From: Synechococcus sp. UW69
Lineage (GTDB): Bacteria; Cyanobacteriota; Cyanobacteriia; PCC-6307; Cyanobiaceae
Direction of reading: 5' to 3'
Length of the DNA stretch: 64,000 nt
Assembly (NCBI RefSeq): GCF_900474185.1
Contig: NZ_UCNW01000009.1
Coordinates: 372,001-436,000 of the forward strand
Shown: positions 25,741 to 36,231 of the stretch, one piece after another
Position numbering within the stretch: position 1 is the first letter of the stretch
How the letters are laid out: the number at the start of each line of letters is the position of its first letter
The notes under the pieces: model-generated
Databases searched by the model: none
Told to the model about the DNA's origin: nothing
The model's input: the letters and a program-made list of their open reading frames with translations, nothing else
Translations under genes and position numbers: made by a program

Positions 25741-28131
25741 TTAAGCGGTGGTCACGGGTTCGATCGGCGCCAAGCGCGGATCCAGGATCTTGGGGCCCAT
25801 CCCCGCAAACTTGACCGCGATCGACACCTTCTCACCGCTGCCGAAGGTGTGGGTGATTTCACCAACGCCGAAGCTGGCGTGGATGACCTGATCGCCGACC
25901 TGCCAACTGCGACCAGGGGCAGGCCCGGCCTGACGGCGACGCACGGCATTGGCGGGGGGCGATGAGGGCTTGTCACGGTCGACGCGGGTGAGCCGGTCGA
26001 GACGACGTTCGCGCCGGAGCGCCGCACCACCGGTCTGCGGAAGGTCTCCCTGAATTAAAGCCTCCGGGAGCTCAGAGAGGAACACCGAGGGCACGGCCGC
26101 TTCACGCATGCCACCCCAGAGACGTCGTTCACTCGCATGGGAGAGGAACAGGCGTTCCTTAGCGCGGGTGATGCCGACATAACAAAGCCGCCGCTCCTCC
26201 TCCAGCGAAGCCGGGTCATCCAGAGAGCGATAACTGGGGAACAGACCCTGTTCAAGACCCACCAGACACACCACAGGGAACTCGAGCCCTTTGCTGCTGT
26301 GCAGCGTCATCAAGGTGACGCGATCGGCAGCGGTGTCTTTGCTATCGGCATCACTGGACAAGGCCGCCGTGGCCAGGAATCCCTCCAGGTCGCCCTCATC
26401 GTTTTCCTCCTGGTATTGCAAAGCGGCATTCACGAGTTCCTGAAGATTGCGGCGCCGCTCATCAGCCTCATCGGTGCCATCGGCAATCAACTCGCTGACG
26501 TAGCCGCTCTTCTCCATCACTTGCTGAATCAGTTCTGACGGCGCCACATCACGGCTGCGGCCCTTCAGATCATTGACCAGGTCACAGAACTGCAGAAGCC
26601 CCTTGGACGAACGGCCGCCAAGGGAGCGCACCGCTTCGGGATCACTCACCACATCCCAGAGCGGGATCCCCAGTTGATTGGCAGCATCGGTGAGGCGCTG
26701 AATCGTGGTCTTGCCGATGCCCCGTTTCGGCACATTGATCACCCGAAGCAGGCTGACGGTGTCGGCCGGATTCACCAACAGCCGCAGATAGGCCAGCAGA
26801 TCCTTGATTTCGCGCCGGTCGTAGAAGCGCAGTCCCCCCACCACGATATAGGGAATGCCCCAACGCACCAGCGATTCCTCGATTGAACGAGACTGCGCAT
26901 TGGTGCGGTACAGCACCGCCATGTCGCCCCAACTCAGCTCTGGGTTGGCGGCTTCCATGGTGCGCAGGCGATGCACCACGGCTTCCGCCTCAGCAATCTC
27001 ATCGTCACACCGAGTCAGCGTGATCAGCTCACCTTCCCCACGGGTGGGACGAAGCACCTTGTCGATCCGTTCGCTGTTGTTGGCAATCAGGGCATTCGCT
27101 GCCTCGAGGATCGTGGCAGTGGAGCGATAGTTCTCCTCCAGCTTCACCATCGTTTGGGTGCTGTCATCCGGCGCCTGATCACCGAAATCGTCCTGAAACC
27201 CCATCAGGATCGTGAAGTCAGCCGCACGGAAGCTGTAAATGCTCTGGTCGGCGTCACCGACCACGAAGACAGAACGACCTGACCAGTCCTCAACATCCTG
27301 AGGCTCCTTGCCATCGGTGACCAACAGCTTGATCAGGTCGTACTGGGTGCGGTTGGTGTCCTGGTATTCATCCACGAGTACGTGGCGAAAGCGACCATGC
27401 CAGTAACTGCGCACCTGCTCGTTCTGCTGGAGCAACTGAACCGGCAGCAACAACAAATCGTCGAAATCAAGAGCGTTGTTAGCCGCCAAGGCTTTGCGGT
27501 AACGCCGATACACATCGGCGGTGAGCTTGCCCCGCTGGCCTTCCGCATTCGCCTCGAGCTGGTCAGGCAGCCAACCCTGATTCTTGGCATTGCTGATGGC
27601 CCAGCGGGTCTTTTTCGGCTCGAACCGCTTGGGATCCAACTGCAGTTCCTGGGTGACGATCTCCTTGACCAGGCTCTGGGCATCAGCTTCGTCGTAGATC
27701 GAAAACTGCTTGGTCCAGGTCAGTCCCTCCGCGTCCTTGAACTTATCGATGTCGTAGCGGAGCATCCGCGCAAACAAGGCATGGAAAGTGCCGATCCACA
27801 GCTCCTTGGTCACCTCCCGATAAATGCGTGAGCGCAGCTGGCGCTGCTCAACCGGGGGCAGGGTGCTCCAGGGCTGGCCGTACTGGCTCTGGGCCAGACG
27901 CTGCGCCAGGAGAAGCTCAAGACGCTCCTTCATCTCGCGAGCAGCTTTGTTGGTGAAGGTCACCGCCAGGATTTGGGCTGGATCGGCACCGTGCTCACCA
28001 ATTAGATGGGCGATCCGATGGGTGAGGGCGCGCGTCTTGCCACTGCCAGCACCTGCAACCACCAAAAGGGGCCCCTCGTGATGGTCCACTGCCCGTCGTT
28101 GGGCGTCGTTAAGGCCGGCCAAAAAGCTCAT
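25741..28131 (-). CDS. pcrA: ATP-dependent DNA helicase, UvrD/PcrA family
   Basis: 796 residues of superfamily 1A helicase: Walker A AGAGSGKT at 26-33, VDEYQDTN in motif II, GDADQSIYSFRAAD in motif III, LEENYRS in motif IV, and VTLMTLHSSKGLEFPVV and ITRAKERLFLSHA in motifs V-VI. The C-terminus has the short Tudor-like tail (VGDQVIHASFGVGEIT) of the PcrA/UvrD group. It unwinds DNA in repair and removes RecA or polymerases. It sits between kdsB and kdsA genes without functional relation. Its start lies nine bases from the beginning of a kdsA relic. Confidence 0.95.
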   Translation of the reverse strand: MSFLAGLNDAQRRAVDHHEGPLLVVAGAGSGKTRALTHRIAHLIGEHGADPAQILAVTFTNKAAREMKERLELLLAQRLAQSQYGQPWSTLPPVEQRQLRSRIYREVTKELWIGTFHALFARMLRYDIDKFKDAEGLTWTKQFSIYDEADAQSLVKEIVTQELQLDPKRFEPKKTRWAISNAKNQGWLPDQLEANAEGQRGKLTADVYRRYRKALAANNALDFDDLLLLPVQLLQQNEQVRSYWHGRFRHVLVDEYQDTNRTQYDLIKLLVTDGKEPQDVEDWSGRSVFVVGDADQSIYSFRAADFTILMGFQDDFGDQAPDDSTQTMVKLEENYRSTATILEAANALIANNSERIDKVLRPTRGEGELITLTRCDDEIAEAEAVVHRLRTMEAANPELSWGDMAVLYRTNAQSRSIEESLVRWGIPYIVVGGLRFYDRREIKDLLAYLRLLVNPADTVSLLRVINVPKRGIGKTTIQRLTDAANQLGIPLWDVVSDPEAVRSLGGRSSKGLLQFCDLVNDLKGRSRDVAPSELIQQVMEKSGYVSELIADGTDEADERRRNLQELVNAALQYQEENDEGDLEGFLATAALSSDADSKDTAADRVTLMTLHSSKGLEFPVVCLVGLEQGLFPSYRSLDDPASLEEERRLCYVGITRAKERLFLSHASERRLWGGMREAAVPSVFLSELPEALIQGDLPQTGGAALRRERRLDRLTRVDRDKPSSPPANAVRRRQAGPAPGRSWQVGDQVIHASFGVGEITHTFGSGEKVSIAVKFAGMGPKILDPRLAPIEPVTTA

Positions 28132-28140
28132 GGGTGGAGA

Positions 28141-28266
28141 TTAGTGGTGCTTAGATGCCTCCAACGCGGCTGCGATGCCCTTCCTCTGAGCTTCGACTTG
28201 ACCCACGCTCTGCAGGCCAAGGTCGTCGACCTGGTCAAGTCCATACCCGACAAAGACATTCGCTAA
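28141..28266 (+). pseudogene. Relic of a second kdsA (3' end only)
   Basis: The plus-strand frame reads LVV-LRCLQRGCDALPLSFDLTHALQ and then AKVVDLVKSIPDKDIR before a TAA. It matches the intact kdsA of this window around [29 protein letters not shown]. Over the 15 codons from Cys-Asp to His-Ala-Leu-Gln, 12 residues and 34 of 45 bases agree. The segment after HALQ lacks the CRDPGG loop and joins either to the QVVDLARS region or to the C-terminal IDDLVKGMP region. No start or N-terminal two thirds remain. Most differences are silent, so the copy diverged while functional and was then deleted. Confidence 0.75.
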
Positions 28267-28269
28267 GCC

Positions 28270-30078
28270 ATGCCAAAGACGACAACGGTCTTTGAACAAC
28301 GCTGGAGCTTCTGGCTGTCAACGCTGTCTGGCACCTCACTACTCGTCAGCGCGGGCATGGCCCTCTGGCTTCAGTCCGGCGCAGGCGGATTCAGCGCTCT
28401 TCCAGAGACGGCAAGGGAGTCCCTGCTGAGCCAGTACAACGCAATCGCCCATGGTGGATTTTTCGCTGCTTTAACTGTTCTCGCTGGCCTGCTGATTCGT
28501 TCGATTGTCAGAGCAGGCACCCAAGAAACGAAACCAAGACCGCAAAAATCATGGCCACTCGCCGTTGCTGATTTCATCAAACAACATCCAGCCGTCGCGA
28601 TCGTCCTCACGACGTACGTGGTGCTGATGGTGCAAGAAAGCAGTTGGTTCTACAAGGAGATTCTCACCTGGTTTGACGACATCTACAGCGATCAGCTCCT
28701 GAACAATTTCAGCCTCAGGGAAAGGTTGATCAATGAAACGATGGGAAGAAATGACTTTCGCTTTTTCCCCCTCTCCCATCAAGACCTACATCTCCTTAGT
28801 TGGGTGACGCCCTACACCAAGGTCTGGTCACTGGTGAGCGCCCTTGAACTCATCGCCACCATCGTCCTTGGCTGCAAGCTGATTGAACGCGTCAAGAAGA
28901 ACGGAACAAGTGCATCACTCATCCTGATGGGAACGCTTCTTTTCCTCTTCACAAGCGCATCCGCGTACAACTATTTCCAATTCATTTACAGCGAGAGATT
29001 TCTCACATTTCTGCTCGCGTTATACGCCTATCACTACTGCGTTTACCTGGACTCAGGCCAGCTTCGAAACGGCCGACTCGCACTGCTCTTTGCCCTGTTC
29101 ATCCCTTTTTTCAAAGACACGGCGGTGCTTCTGGCCGTGATCCCTGCAGCCACAACGATCGTCGCCGGCAGCCTCGGAGCCATGCCCAGCCGCCCAGCAT
29201 GGGGATCGATCACGCCCTCCCAATGGAGAAAGGCTTATGCCCTGGAGATCGCCATCCTCAGCCTTGCGCTGTTCTTCCTGGCTGCGTTTGGGACGCTCAG
29301 CGCGCTTCCCAGCCTTGCCGCAGATGTGCCGCGCTACGACGCCCATCTGGGCTTTTCAGTGCTGGCACTGGACATTCGCCTGATCATCTTCCTGGGCTTC
29401 ATCGCATCACGCCTGTGGCAGATCGGCCGCAGACAAACCAACGTCACCGCACTCGACGGACTCAACCTTGCGGCACTGGCCTATGGATTTGCCCTGTACG
29501 CGTTGGTGGGCCTGGAAGGCAGCAACTACATGAGCCTGCCGATTCAGTTTGTCGCCGTTCTCGACATCTTGATGATTTGGGAAAGCCTTGTGGCACCGAA
29601 GTTCAACCACCGAATCAATGGTCGCCAGGCTCAGGCTGTGGCCCTCGGCACCACGCTGTTGCTGTTGAACATTGAAGATCGACAAGCCGCCACATTTCGA
29701 CAACGCACAGAAGTGATCAGCTGGAAACAACGTTCATGGCGCACAACCCTGAACGAAGTCAGAGCTATTACACAACGCGCCAAAGAGAATGGAGAAACCG
29801 TGAACCTCATCTACTCCAAAGGATGGTTCAAACATTCCGATCAGATGAAGGCCCTCACCTACGACCGCCTGGTGTATTACGACATCGACACCCGGCGCTA
29901 CATCATCAAAGCCGGAATCGGCAAAGGCGATTTCTACACACCACAACCGGGCGATTATTTGGTTGACATTGACACGGGCAAGAAACTAACCCAATTCGGC
30001 ATTGACCTCTCCAACTACGACGTGCTGTACCAAGAGGATCCAAGCCGTCAGTACGCACGGATCTTCCGCCACCGCTGA
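28270..30078 (+). CDS. Multi-pass membrane protein, possible GT-C-type glycosyltransferase
   Basis: 602 residues. An N-terminal hydrophobic segment (FWLSTLSGTSLLVSAGMALWL) and at least seven further membrane segments occupy the first 450 residues, with a soluble C-terminal 130. A conserved-looking NDFRFFPLSHQDLHLL lies in the first large loop, as in membrane glycosyltransferases that use polyprenyl-phosphate donors, but no defining GT-C motif can be proven. It sits just after the kdsA relic and 46 bases before intact kdsA, so it arrived or was retained with that gene. A lipid-linked sugar transferase is the most economical guess; function otherwise unknown. Confidence 0.7.
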   Translation: MPKTTTVFEQRWSFWLSTLSGTSLLVSAGMALWLQSGAGGFSALPETARESLLSQYNAIAHGGFFAALTVLAGLLIRSIVRAGTQETKPRPQKSWPLAVADFIKQHPAVAIVLTTYVVLMVQESSWFYKEILTWFDDIYSDQLLNNFSLRERLINETMGRNDFRFFPLSHQDLHLLSWVTPYTKVWSLVSALELIATIVLGCKLIERVKKNGTSASLILMGTLLFLFTSASAYNYFQFIYSERFLTFLLALYAYHYCVYLDSGQLRNGRLALLFALFIPFFKDTAVLLAVIPAATTIVAGSLGAMPSRPAWGSITPSQWRKAYALEIAILSLALFFLAAFGTLSALPSLAADVPRYDAHLGFSVLALDIRLIIFLGFIASRLWQIGRRQTNVTALDGLNLAALAYGFALYALVGLEGSNYMSLPIQFVAVLDILMIWESLVAPKFNHRINGRQAQAVALGTTLLLLNIEDRQAATFRQRTEVISWKQRSWRTTLNEVRAITQRAKENGETVNLIYSKGWFKHSDQMKALTYDRLVYYDIDTRRYIIKAGIGKGDFYTPQPGDYLVDIDTGKKLTQFGIDLSNYDVLYQEDPSRQYARIFRHR

Positions 30079-30112
30079 TCGACCGAGAAGCGAATCGATT
30101 GAAGGCGGGTAG

Positions 30113-30991
<879 letters not shown>

Positions 30992-30997
30992 TGCAAG

Positions 30998-31846
30998 TTG
31001 TATCGGCAGAACGTCTTGGCCTCTGACGCAACCTTCTTGCTCGGCGTTGGTGCCCAGAAAGCAGGAACCTCCTGGCTGCACGATCAACTGCAACGTCGAG
31101 GCGACGCCGATTTCGGCTTTCTGAAGGAGTACCACGTTTTCGATGCTCTCGAGCTGGAACGCTTTGCCTGCTTCCGGCCCAAGCACCCCACACCGCTGAA
31201 GTGGCGCACCTGGCGTCGGTCACGGTTCATCGAACGTCCCGAGCGCTACTTCGACTACTTCGCATCACTGCTCAAGCCACCCCAGATCCGCCTGACGGGA
31301 GACATCACCCCCTCCTATGCCGGGTTGAAAGCGGATAGCTATCAGCGCATCCAGCAGGCCTTCGCGCAACGCGGCGTGCAAACGCGGGCGGTGTTCATCA
31401 TGCGCGACCCAGTGGAACGGTTTTTGTCGCAGCAGCGCATGCAACTGCGCAAGCGTGGCTTGCTCACACCCGCGCATGAAATCGAGCACCTGGATAAGGC
31501 CAGCATCAAGCTGCTCAAGCGTGAATCTCCTCGGAACGATTACCCCGCCACCCTCGATGCACTGCGGGGCGGACTCGCTGAATCGGAGGTCTTCATCGGC
31601 TTGTACGAAACCCTGTTCACGCCAGCAGCACATCAGGATTTATGCCGGTATCTCGGCATCCCAGAGCAGATCCCCGATTTGAGCCACCGGGTGAACGCCA
31701 GCCAAGCCACCATCTCGGTTCCACCGGAGCTGTTGCAGCGCCTGGGCCGGCACTTCGCCCCTTTGGTGACGGCTGTGCAGGAACGCTGTCCGGATCTAGC
31801 AGTTGAGCAGCATTGGGCCACCGCCATGACCTGGCGGGGGGGCTGA
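30998..31846 (+). CDS. Sulfotransferase family protein
   Basis: 282 residues. The 5'-phosphosulfate loop of PAPS-dependent sulfotransferases is GAQKAGTSWL at 18-27, and the 3'-phosphate segment is FIMRDPVERFLSQQRMQL in the middle. GDITPSYAG between them is typical of the heparan-sulfotransferase-like bacterial group. It starts six bases after kdsA with a TTG at 30998; a TTG at 31016 is an equal alternative, and no ATG is available in frame. It probably sulfates a surface glycan. Converges with the next sulfotransferase gene with only five bases between the stops. Confidence 0.82.
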   Translation: MYRQNVLASDATFLLGVGAQKAGTSWLHDQLQRRGDADFGFLKEYHVFDALELERFACFRPKHPTPLKWRTWRRSRFIERPERYFDYFASLLKPPQIRLTGDITPSYAGLKADSYQRIQQAFAQRGVQTRAVFIMRDPVERFLSQQRMQLRKRGLLTPAHEIEHLDKASIKLLKRESPRNDYPATLDALRGGLAESEVFIGLYETLFTPAAHQDLCRYLGIPEQIPDLSHRVNASQATISVPPELLQRLGRHFAPLVTAVQERCPDLAVEQHWATAMTWRGG

Positions 31847-31851
31847 GGCCA

Positions 31852-32712
31852 TCAGCGGCAAAGCACGTTGTTGGAATAGACCAGGCGGCGGTTCATCCGG
31901 GCAACGCCAGGCAGGAGCAAGCCGAGATGCGCAGCCGTTGGTTCTTGCGCCCCCAACCAGACACCGTCGTAAGCAATCGTTCGGCTGCGATCCGCATCGA
32001 AACGCACCCGGTTCCCCGCGAGGATATGGCTGCTGCTGTTGAGACCAGGAGCCAGCATCGTCTCCTGGAAATCGATCGACAACCAGGCGCAGAGCAACTG
32101 CAAACTGCGCTGGGGCTGAAGCGCAAATTCCTCATAACCCAGACGAAAAACCGGGTATGGAGACTGGCGAAAAGCCCTTTCAAACTTGGAATTGACACGC
32201 CACCAGCGCGCCAGCTGACGCGCTGCCGGCAAGCGTTGGCCTGCCTTACGACCGGCCTGAGCCCGGGAATGAACCCAGGAGCGCACATCACGCACGAGAT
32301 GAATGATCCGGATGTCAAACATCGCCTCGGGCAGCCGCGTCATCTCCAGATCGTCCTGATACGAGTCCACATGCCACACCGCCTCACCGGCGTGGGGTGA
32401 ACCCGTCAGCAGCCGCTGCACTTTCTCCTGCATCGACGTTTGGTCATGCAGGCGCAGCCACTCGAGCTGAGGTCCCCAGAGTGGGCACTCCGCCGCAATG
32501 GCACCACAGGTGCAACGCCGCTCAAACCGATGGGCACCGCGAAGTTGACTGGGCCCGCGATGTTCATCACCAGGCTGTGGCGTCGCCAGAATTCTCGCCG
32601 CCTCACCGAGGCCAATGATCTGCGGATGCGCCCCCAGGGCCAAATCCAGCATCGTCGTGCCGCTGTGGCCGAGGCCACGGATCAGCAGCAACTTCAATCG
32701 CTTGCTGCTCAT
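31852..32712 (-). CDS. Sulfotransferase family protein
   Basis: 286 residues from the ATG at 32712, which overlaps the preceding stop as ATGA; the open frame runs to 32814 but that extension is unconserved-looking. The PAPS 5' loop is RGLGHSGTTMLDLAL near 12-26 and the 3' segment HLVRDVRSWVHSRAQ. CTCGAIAAECPLW in the N-terminal half is a cysteine cluster seen in this sulfotransferase subgroup. Last gene of the coupled glycosyltransferase cluster, so it likely sulfates the polysaccharide that cluster makes. Confidence 0.82.
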   Translation of the reverse strand: MSSKRLKLLLIRGLGHSGTTMLDLALGAHPQIIGLGEAARILATPQPGDEHRGPSQLRGAHRFERRCTCGAIAAECPLWGPQLEWLRLHDQTSMQEKVQRLLTGSPHAGEAVWHVDSYQDDLEMTRLPEAMFDIRIIHLVRDVRSWVHSRAQAGRKAGQRLPAARQLARWWRVNSKFERAFRQSPYPVFRLGYEEFALQPQRSLQLLCAWLSIDFQETMLAPGLNSSSHILAGNRVRFDADRSRTIAYDGVWLGAQEPTAAHLGLLLPGVARMNRRLVYSNNVLCR

Positions 32713-33833
32713 CGGCTGTGGCCCATCAAATCGTTGAGGAGCATTGTGATCTGATCCACGTGATGCGCCACGGTGAATTGAGCCTGAGCCCGACGGTGCC
32801 CCGCAGCACCCCAAGCAGCCGCTAGATCCGGGCGATCCACCAGCAAGGCCATGGCCTCCGCCATGGCCAGGCGATCGCCTTCCTCCACCAGCCGACCGGT
32901 CTGCTGATCCACAACCACGTCAGGAATCCCACCATGGCGGGTTGCCACAACGGGCAGGCCACAAAGTTGAGCTTCCATCACGGAGACCGGGCATCCCTCC
33001 TCATCACCATCCTCCGCTGTGCGGGAATGCTGCACAAACGCCCGCGCGCGCCGCATCTCCTCCACCACCGCATCGGGTGGAAGCACGCCAGGGAACTGAA
33101 CCAGCTGCTCAAGGCCGAGCTGGCGCACCCGTTCCTGCACGACAGGAAGCAACGGTCCATCACCCACCATCACCAGGCGGCACGCATCGGCCTGGTCAGT
33201 CAGGCCGCGCAAGAGGGCAAAGGCTTCCAATGTGTCCATCGGACCTTTTTTGGATACAAAGCGGCCGACCGCCAGAAACCGCGGTGGCATGGAGGCAGGA
33301 GTGGCCCCCTGAAACCGCTGCTCATCGGCACCGGATGGACTGATCACGAGCTGTGCCGGCGGAGCGCCAAGGGCGATCAAACGGCTCCGCATGATTTGGT
33401 TCTTGACGATCACAGCAGAGGTGAGCTGAAACAAACGGCGATAGCGCTGCTCGAGACGCTTCAGATAGCGCTCAGCTGAGGCATCGGCACCGCGGAAATG
33501 AACCGCCAGGGGGACTCCCGTGCGAGCCAGCTCCATCACCCGAACGGCATGAAAGCCGAACTCCACCATCACCACATCCGGCCGGTGACGTCGCACCAAA
33601 AGCACAGCCACGATGGAAGCGGGCAGCGTGGCCAGTCGCAGCCAGCCCAACCGGGTGCAGACCTTGCTGATCAGTACCGCCAGCCCATAGAGCGCTTTAA
33701 GGGGCTCGCGGCAAGGAATCTCATCCCCGAAACAAGCCTCCACTGCAAACGGCAAGCGGGCCAGATTCGCGCGCACGAAGGTTTCCGTCCTCGCGCGCCG
33801 GGTCGGCGCCAACACCAGAACACGAGCGGTCAT
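32709..33833 (-). CDS. Glycosyltransferase family 4
   Basis: 374 residues, GT-B fold. It begins MTARVLVLAPTRRARTETFVRANL, with FLAVGRFVSKKGPMDTLEAFALL opening the C-terminal domain and EDGDEEGCPVSVMEAQLCGLPVVATRHGGIPDVV as the E-x7-E nucleotide-sugar site. The ATG at 33833 gives an ATGA overlap with the preceding gene; the frame upstream of it is non-conserved. Closest in pattern to colanic-acid type transferases (WcaL-like). Confidence 0.85.
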   Translation of the reverse strand: MTARVLVLAPTRRARTETFVRANLARLPFAVEACFGDEIPCREPLKALYGLAVLISKVCTRLGWLRLATLPASIVAVLLVRRHRPDVVMVEFGFHAVRVMELARTGVPLAVHFRGADASAERYLKRLEQRYRRLFQLTSAVIVKNQIMRSRLIALGAPPAQLVISPSGADEQRFQGATPASMPPRFLAVGRFVSKKGPMDTLEAFALLRGLTDQADACRLVMVGDGPLLPVVQERVRQLGLEQLVQFPGVLPPDAVVEEMRRARAFVQHSRTAEDGDEEGCPVSVMEAQLCGLPVVATRHGGIPDVVVDQQTGRLVEEGDRLAMAEAMALLVDRPDLAAAWGAAGHRRAQAQFTVAHHVDQITMLLNDLMGHSR

Positions 33834-35095
33834 GACAACGCCAGGATCGACCGCCAAAGCGGTTCCAACTGGGGCCAATCCAACGAAGCGATGCGTTCCC
33901 TGGCCGCCGCACCCATCCGCCGACAGCGCACTGGATCCGAGGCCAGCTTCACCATCGCGGCGGCGAGGGCAATCGGATCATCACTCGGCACGACCAAACC
34001 GCTCACACCCGGCTCAACCACCTCCAAGGGGCCAGGGGAAGCATCCGTCACGATCACCGCCAGACCGGCAGCCATGGCCTCCAGGAGTGCATTGGGCATG
34101 CCTTCAAAACGGGAGGGCAACACGAACACGGCAGCCTCCTCCAGGAACCGCTCCGGATCAGGGCGGAACCCCATGCATCGCAACCGACCCGAGACCCCGA
34201 GCTCCTGCGCCTGCTGCTGCAACATCTCGCGCTCCGGCCCATCACCCACCAAGGTGACGGGCCATTCCGCTGCGGCTCCGCTCAGCCTTGGCAAGGCATT
34301 GATCAACACGTCCAGTCCCTTCTGCGGCACCAACCTGGCAACACTGATAAAGCCAACGGCACTCGCCTGATCTCCACGTGCACCAACCCTGGGGGCACCC
34401 GGCAAAGGATTGGGCAGCAGGGCCAGCCGCTCCCAGGGCCCCATGGATTCCAGAGCCGAAAGAACCCCGGCTGTGTTGGCTGTCACCACATCGGCGCGGC
34501 GATAGGCAAAGGGGCGCAAGCGCTGCCACACCTCCGGGAGCAGCTGAAGCGAGGGATCGTTGCGCTCTGAGACCACGAGGTGGATCGGAAGGTCCCAGGC
34601 AGCACAACAGCACGTGATGTTGGTGCGGGTGAGCAGGGCCAGGACCCGATGGGGCAGCTGACTGCGGAACTGCCGGCGCAGCTGCCGGAGACGAAAACCA
34701 GCCGTCGCCTCTGATCCCACACGAAAAAGCTGCATGGCAAGGCCCCGACCCCCTGGACAGACACTGGCTTGGAACCAGCGTTCGAACCAGCGCAGCTGCA
34801 GTTGAAACAACCAGCGGATCAGCTTGTCGAGCTGCGCCAGGGTGAAACGACCAGCGCGAGCCCACCAGGAGCGATGGGTTGGTGCCCCCAGTTCAAGCAG
34901 AGGAATGCCGTCAGGAAGGGCATGGGCCACAGGATGCCCTGGGATGAGCGTGACCAGCTTCACCTTCAAACCCTGCGCAGCGAAATGGCGGGCGGCTATC
35001 AAGGCAACTTTTTGAGCGCCCCCCGCTCCGAGATGCGGCAGCACCAGCCACAGATCATCACGACCTGAATCCGCCAGCAGAGGCTTTTGCATCAA
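33830..35095 (-). CDS. Glycosyltransferase family 4
   Basis: 421 residues. LPHLGAGGAQKVALIAARHFA near the N-terminus is the glycine-rich acceptor loop; FISVARLVPQKGLDVLINALPRL and VFVLPSRFEGMPNALLEAMAAGLAVIV carry the donor-binding domain with the family's paired glutamates. The chain is longer than its neighbours because of an Arg/Trp-rich insertion around 90-140. Overlaps both neighbours by four bases. Confidence 0.85.
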   Translation of the reverse strand: MMQKPLLADSGRDDLWLVLPHLGAGGAQKVALIAARHFAAQGLKVKLVTLIPGHPVAHALPDGIPLLELGAPTHRSWWARAGRFTLAQLDKLIRWLFQLQLRWFERWFQASVCPGGRGLAMQLFRVGSEATAGFRLRQLRRQFRSQLPHRVLALLTRTNITCCCAAWDLPIHLVVSERNDPSLQLLPEVWQRLRPFAYRRADVVTANTAGVLSALESMGPWERLALLPNPLPGAPRVGARGDQASAVGFISVARLVPQKGLDVLINALPRLSGAAAEWPVTLVGDGPEREMLQQQAQELGVSGRLRCMGFRPDPERFLEEAAVFVLPSRFEGMPNALLEAMAAGLAVIVTDASPGPLEVVEPGVSGLVVPSDDPIALAAAMVKLASDPVRCRRMGAAARERIASLDWPQLEPLWRSILALS

Positions 35096-36231
35096 AGAGA
35101 CCCCATCAAATCGAGAAACACAGGTCGCAAGCTCTCAGGTGCATTGCGCTGGCGGACCGCTTGAGCCTTGGACGCAAAGGCCACGCGCGCAGCTGTGTCC
35201 TCCAAGGCCTGGCGCAAGGGTTGTTCCATGTCGGTTGAGGCGACTTGCTCGGACACAAGCCAACCGTTCAATCCTGGATCAATCAGGTCCGAAGGGCCGG
35301 TGGGACAGTCCACCGCCAGACAAGGAAGACCGGAGGCCATCGCCTCGAGCAACACATTGGGATACCCCTCAAAACGAGATGAGAGAACAAACAAGGCACT
35401 GGCCTTGTACCAATCCCCAACATTGCCGACGTTCCCCGGAAGGATCAAACGTGAGGACTCAGTGCCCATGAGCTGGCGCAACCGGGCCGCCTGATTGACG
35501 CCGCGATATGGAGCGTCGTCGATGCCAAGAATCACCAGCGACCAATCGGGGAAGTCAGCCTGCAAGCGAGCGAACGCGGCCACCAAGCGATCAAAGCCTT
35601 TCTGATGGAGCTTGGTTCCAACCGCCAGGATCACCTTCTGGCCCGGCGGAACGGAACGCTCCGGATTCAGCCAGGGAGCCAGACGCGGTATCGGCCAAAC
35701 AATCGCGTTGGCCAAAACCGCTGTGCGGCGGGCCAAGCCGCGTTGATGGAGCCACTGAGCAATGCCCTGCGTTTGCACCAAATGCAAATGAGCTCTGGGA
35801 TAGGCCAAACGACGCAACAGGCGCCAACGCCAAGCCAGCGGCCGAGCCGGAGGGTAGTTGCGCTCTGAAAGCACCAGACGCGACGACAGACCGATCGATG
35901 CCAGCGCCAACTTGATCGATGGCAGCGTCGTCATCCCGATCAAAAGAGCTGGCTGTTCTCGCTGAAGCAACTTGCGCAAGCGCAAGAGCTTCAACGGCCA
36001 AAACAAGGCACGATTCAACAAACCTGGCAGGGCAGGCTCCTGCACGCGGCGGAGACCAGCGGGGACGGGATAGAAGTCGTGGCTGGCGGACTTTGAGGTC
36101 AACAACGTGACGCTCCAACCTCCCTTCGACAGCCATTCGGCCCATTGAAGGGTGACGCGCTCTGCACCACCGATTTTGAGCGAATCAATGAAAAGAAGTG
36201 CCGACCTGCGCGGATGTGCTGCAGCCGTCAT
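35092..36231 (-). CDS. Glycosyltransferase family 4
   Basis: 379 residues: LFIDSLKIGGAERVTLQWAEWL in the acceptor domain, VILAVGTKLHQKGFDRLVAAFARL, then LFVLSSRFEGYPNVLLEAMASGLPCLAVD with the catalytic glutamates. It resembles the preceding gene's product and may be an old paralogue. Four-base overlaps on both sides place it inside a single transcript. Linkage specificity unknown. Confidence 0.85.
   Translation of the reverse strand: MTAAAHPRRSALLFIDSLKIGGAERVTLQWAEWLSKGGWSVTLLTSKSASHDFYPVPAGLRRVQEPALPGLLNRALFWPLKLLRLRKLLQREQPALLIGMTTLPSIKLALASIGLSSRLVLSERNYPPARPLAWRWRLLRRLAYPRAHLHLVQTQGIAQWLHQRGLARRTAVLANAIVWPIPRLAPWLNPERSVPPGQKVILAVGTKLHQKGFDRLVAAFARLQADFPDWSLVILGIDDAPYRGVNQAARLRQLMGTESSRLILPGNVGNVGDWYKASALFVLSSRFEGYPNVLLEAMASGLPCLAVDCPTGPSDLIDPGLNGWLVSEQVASTDMEQPLRQALEDTAARVAFASKAQAVRQRNAPESLRPVFLDLMGSL

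Noticed and set aside
33498-34370. 290-codon plus-strand frame across two glycosyltransferase genes
   Set aside because: Spans a coupled gene junction on the other strand and has no conserved motif.
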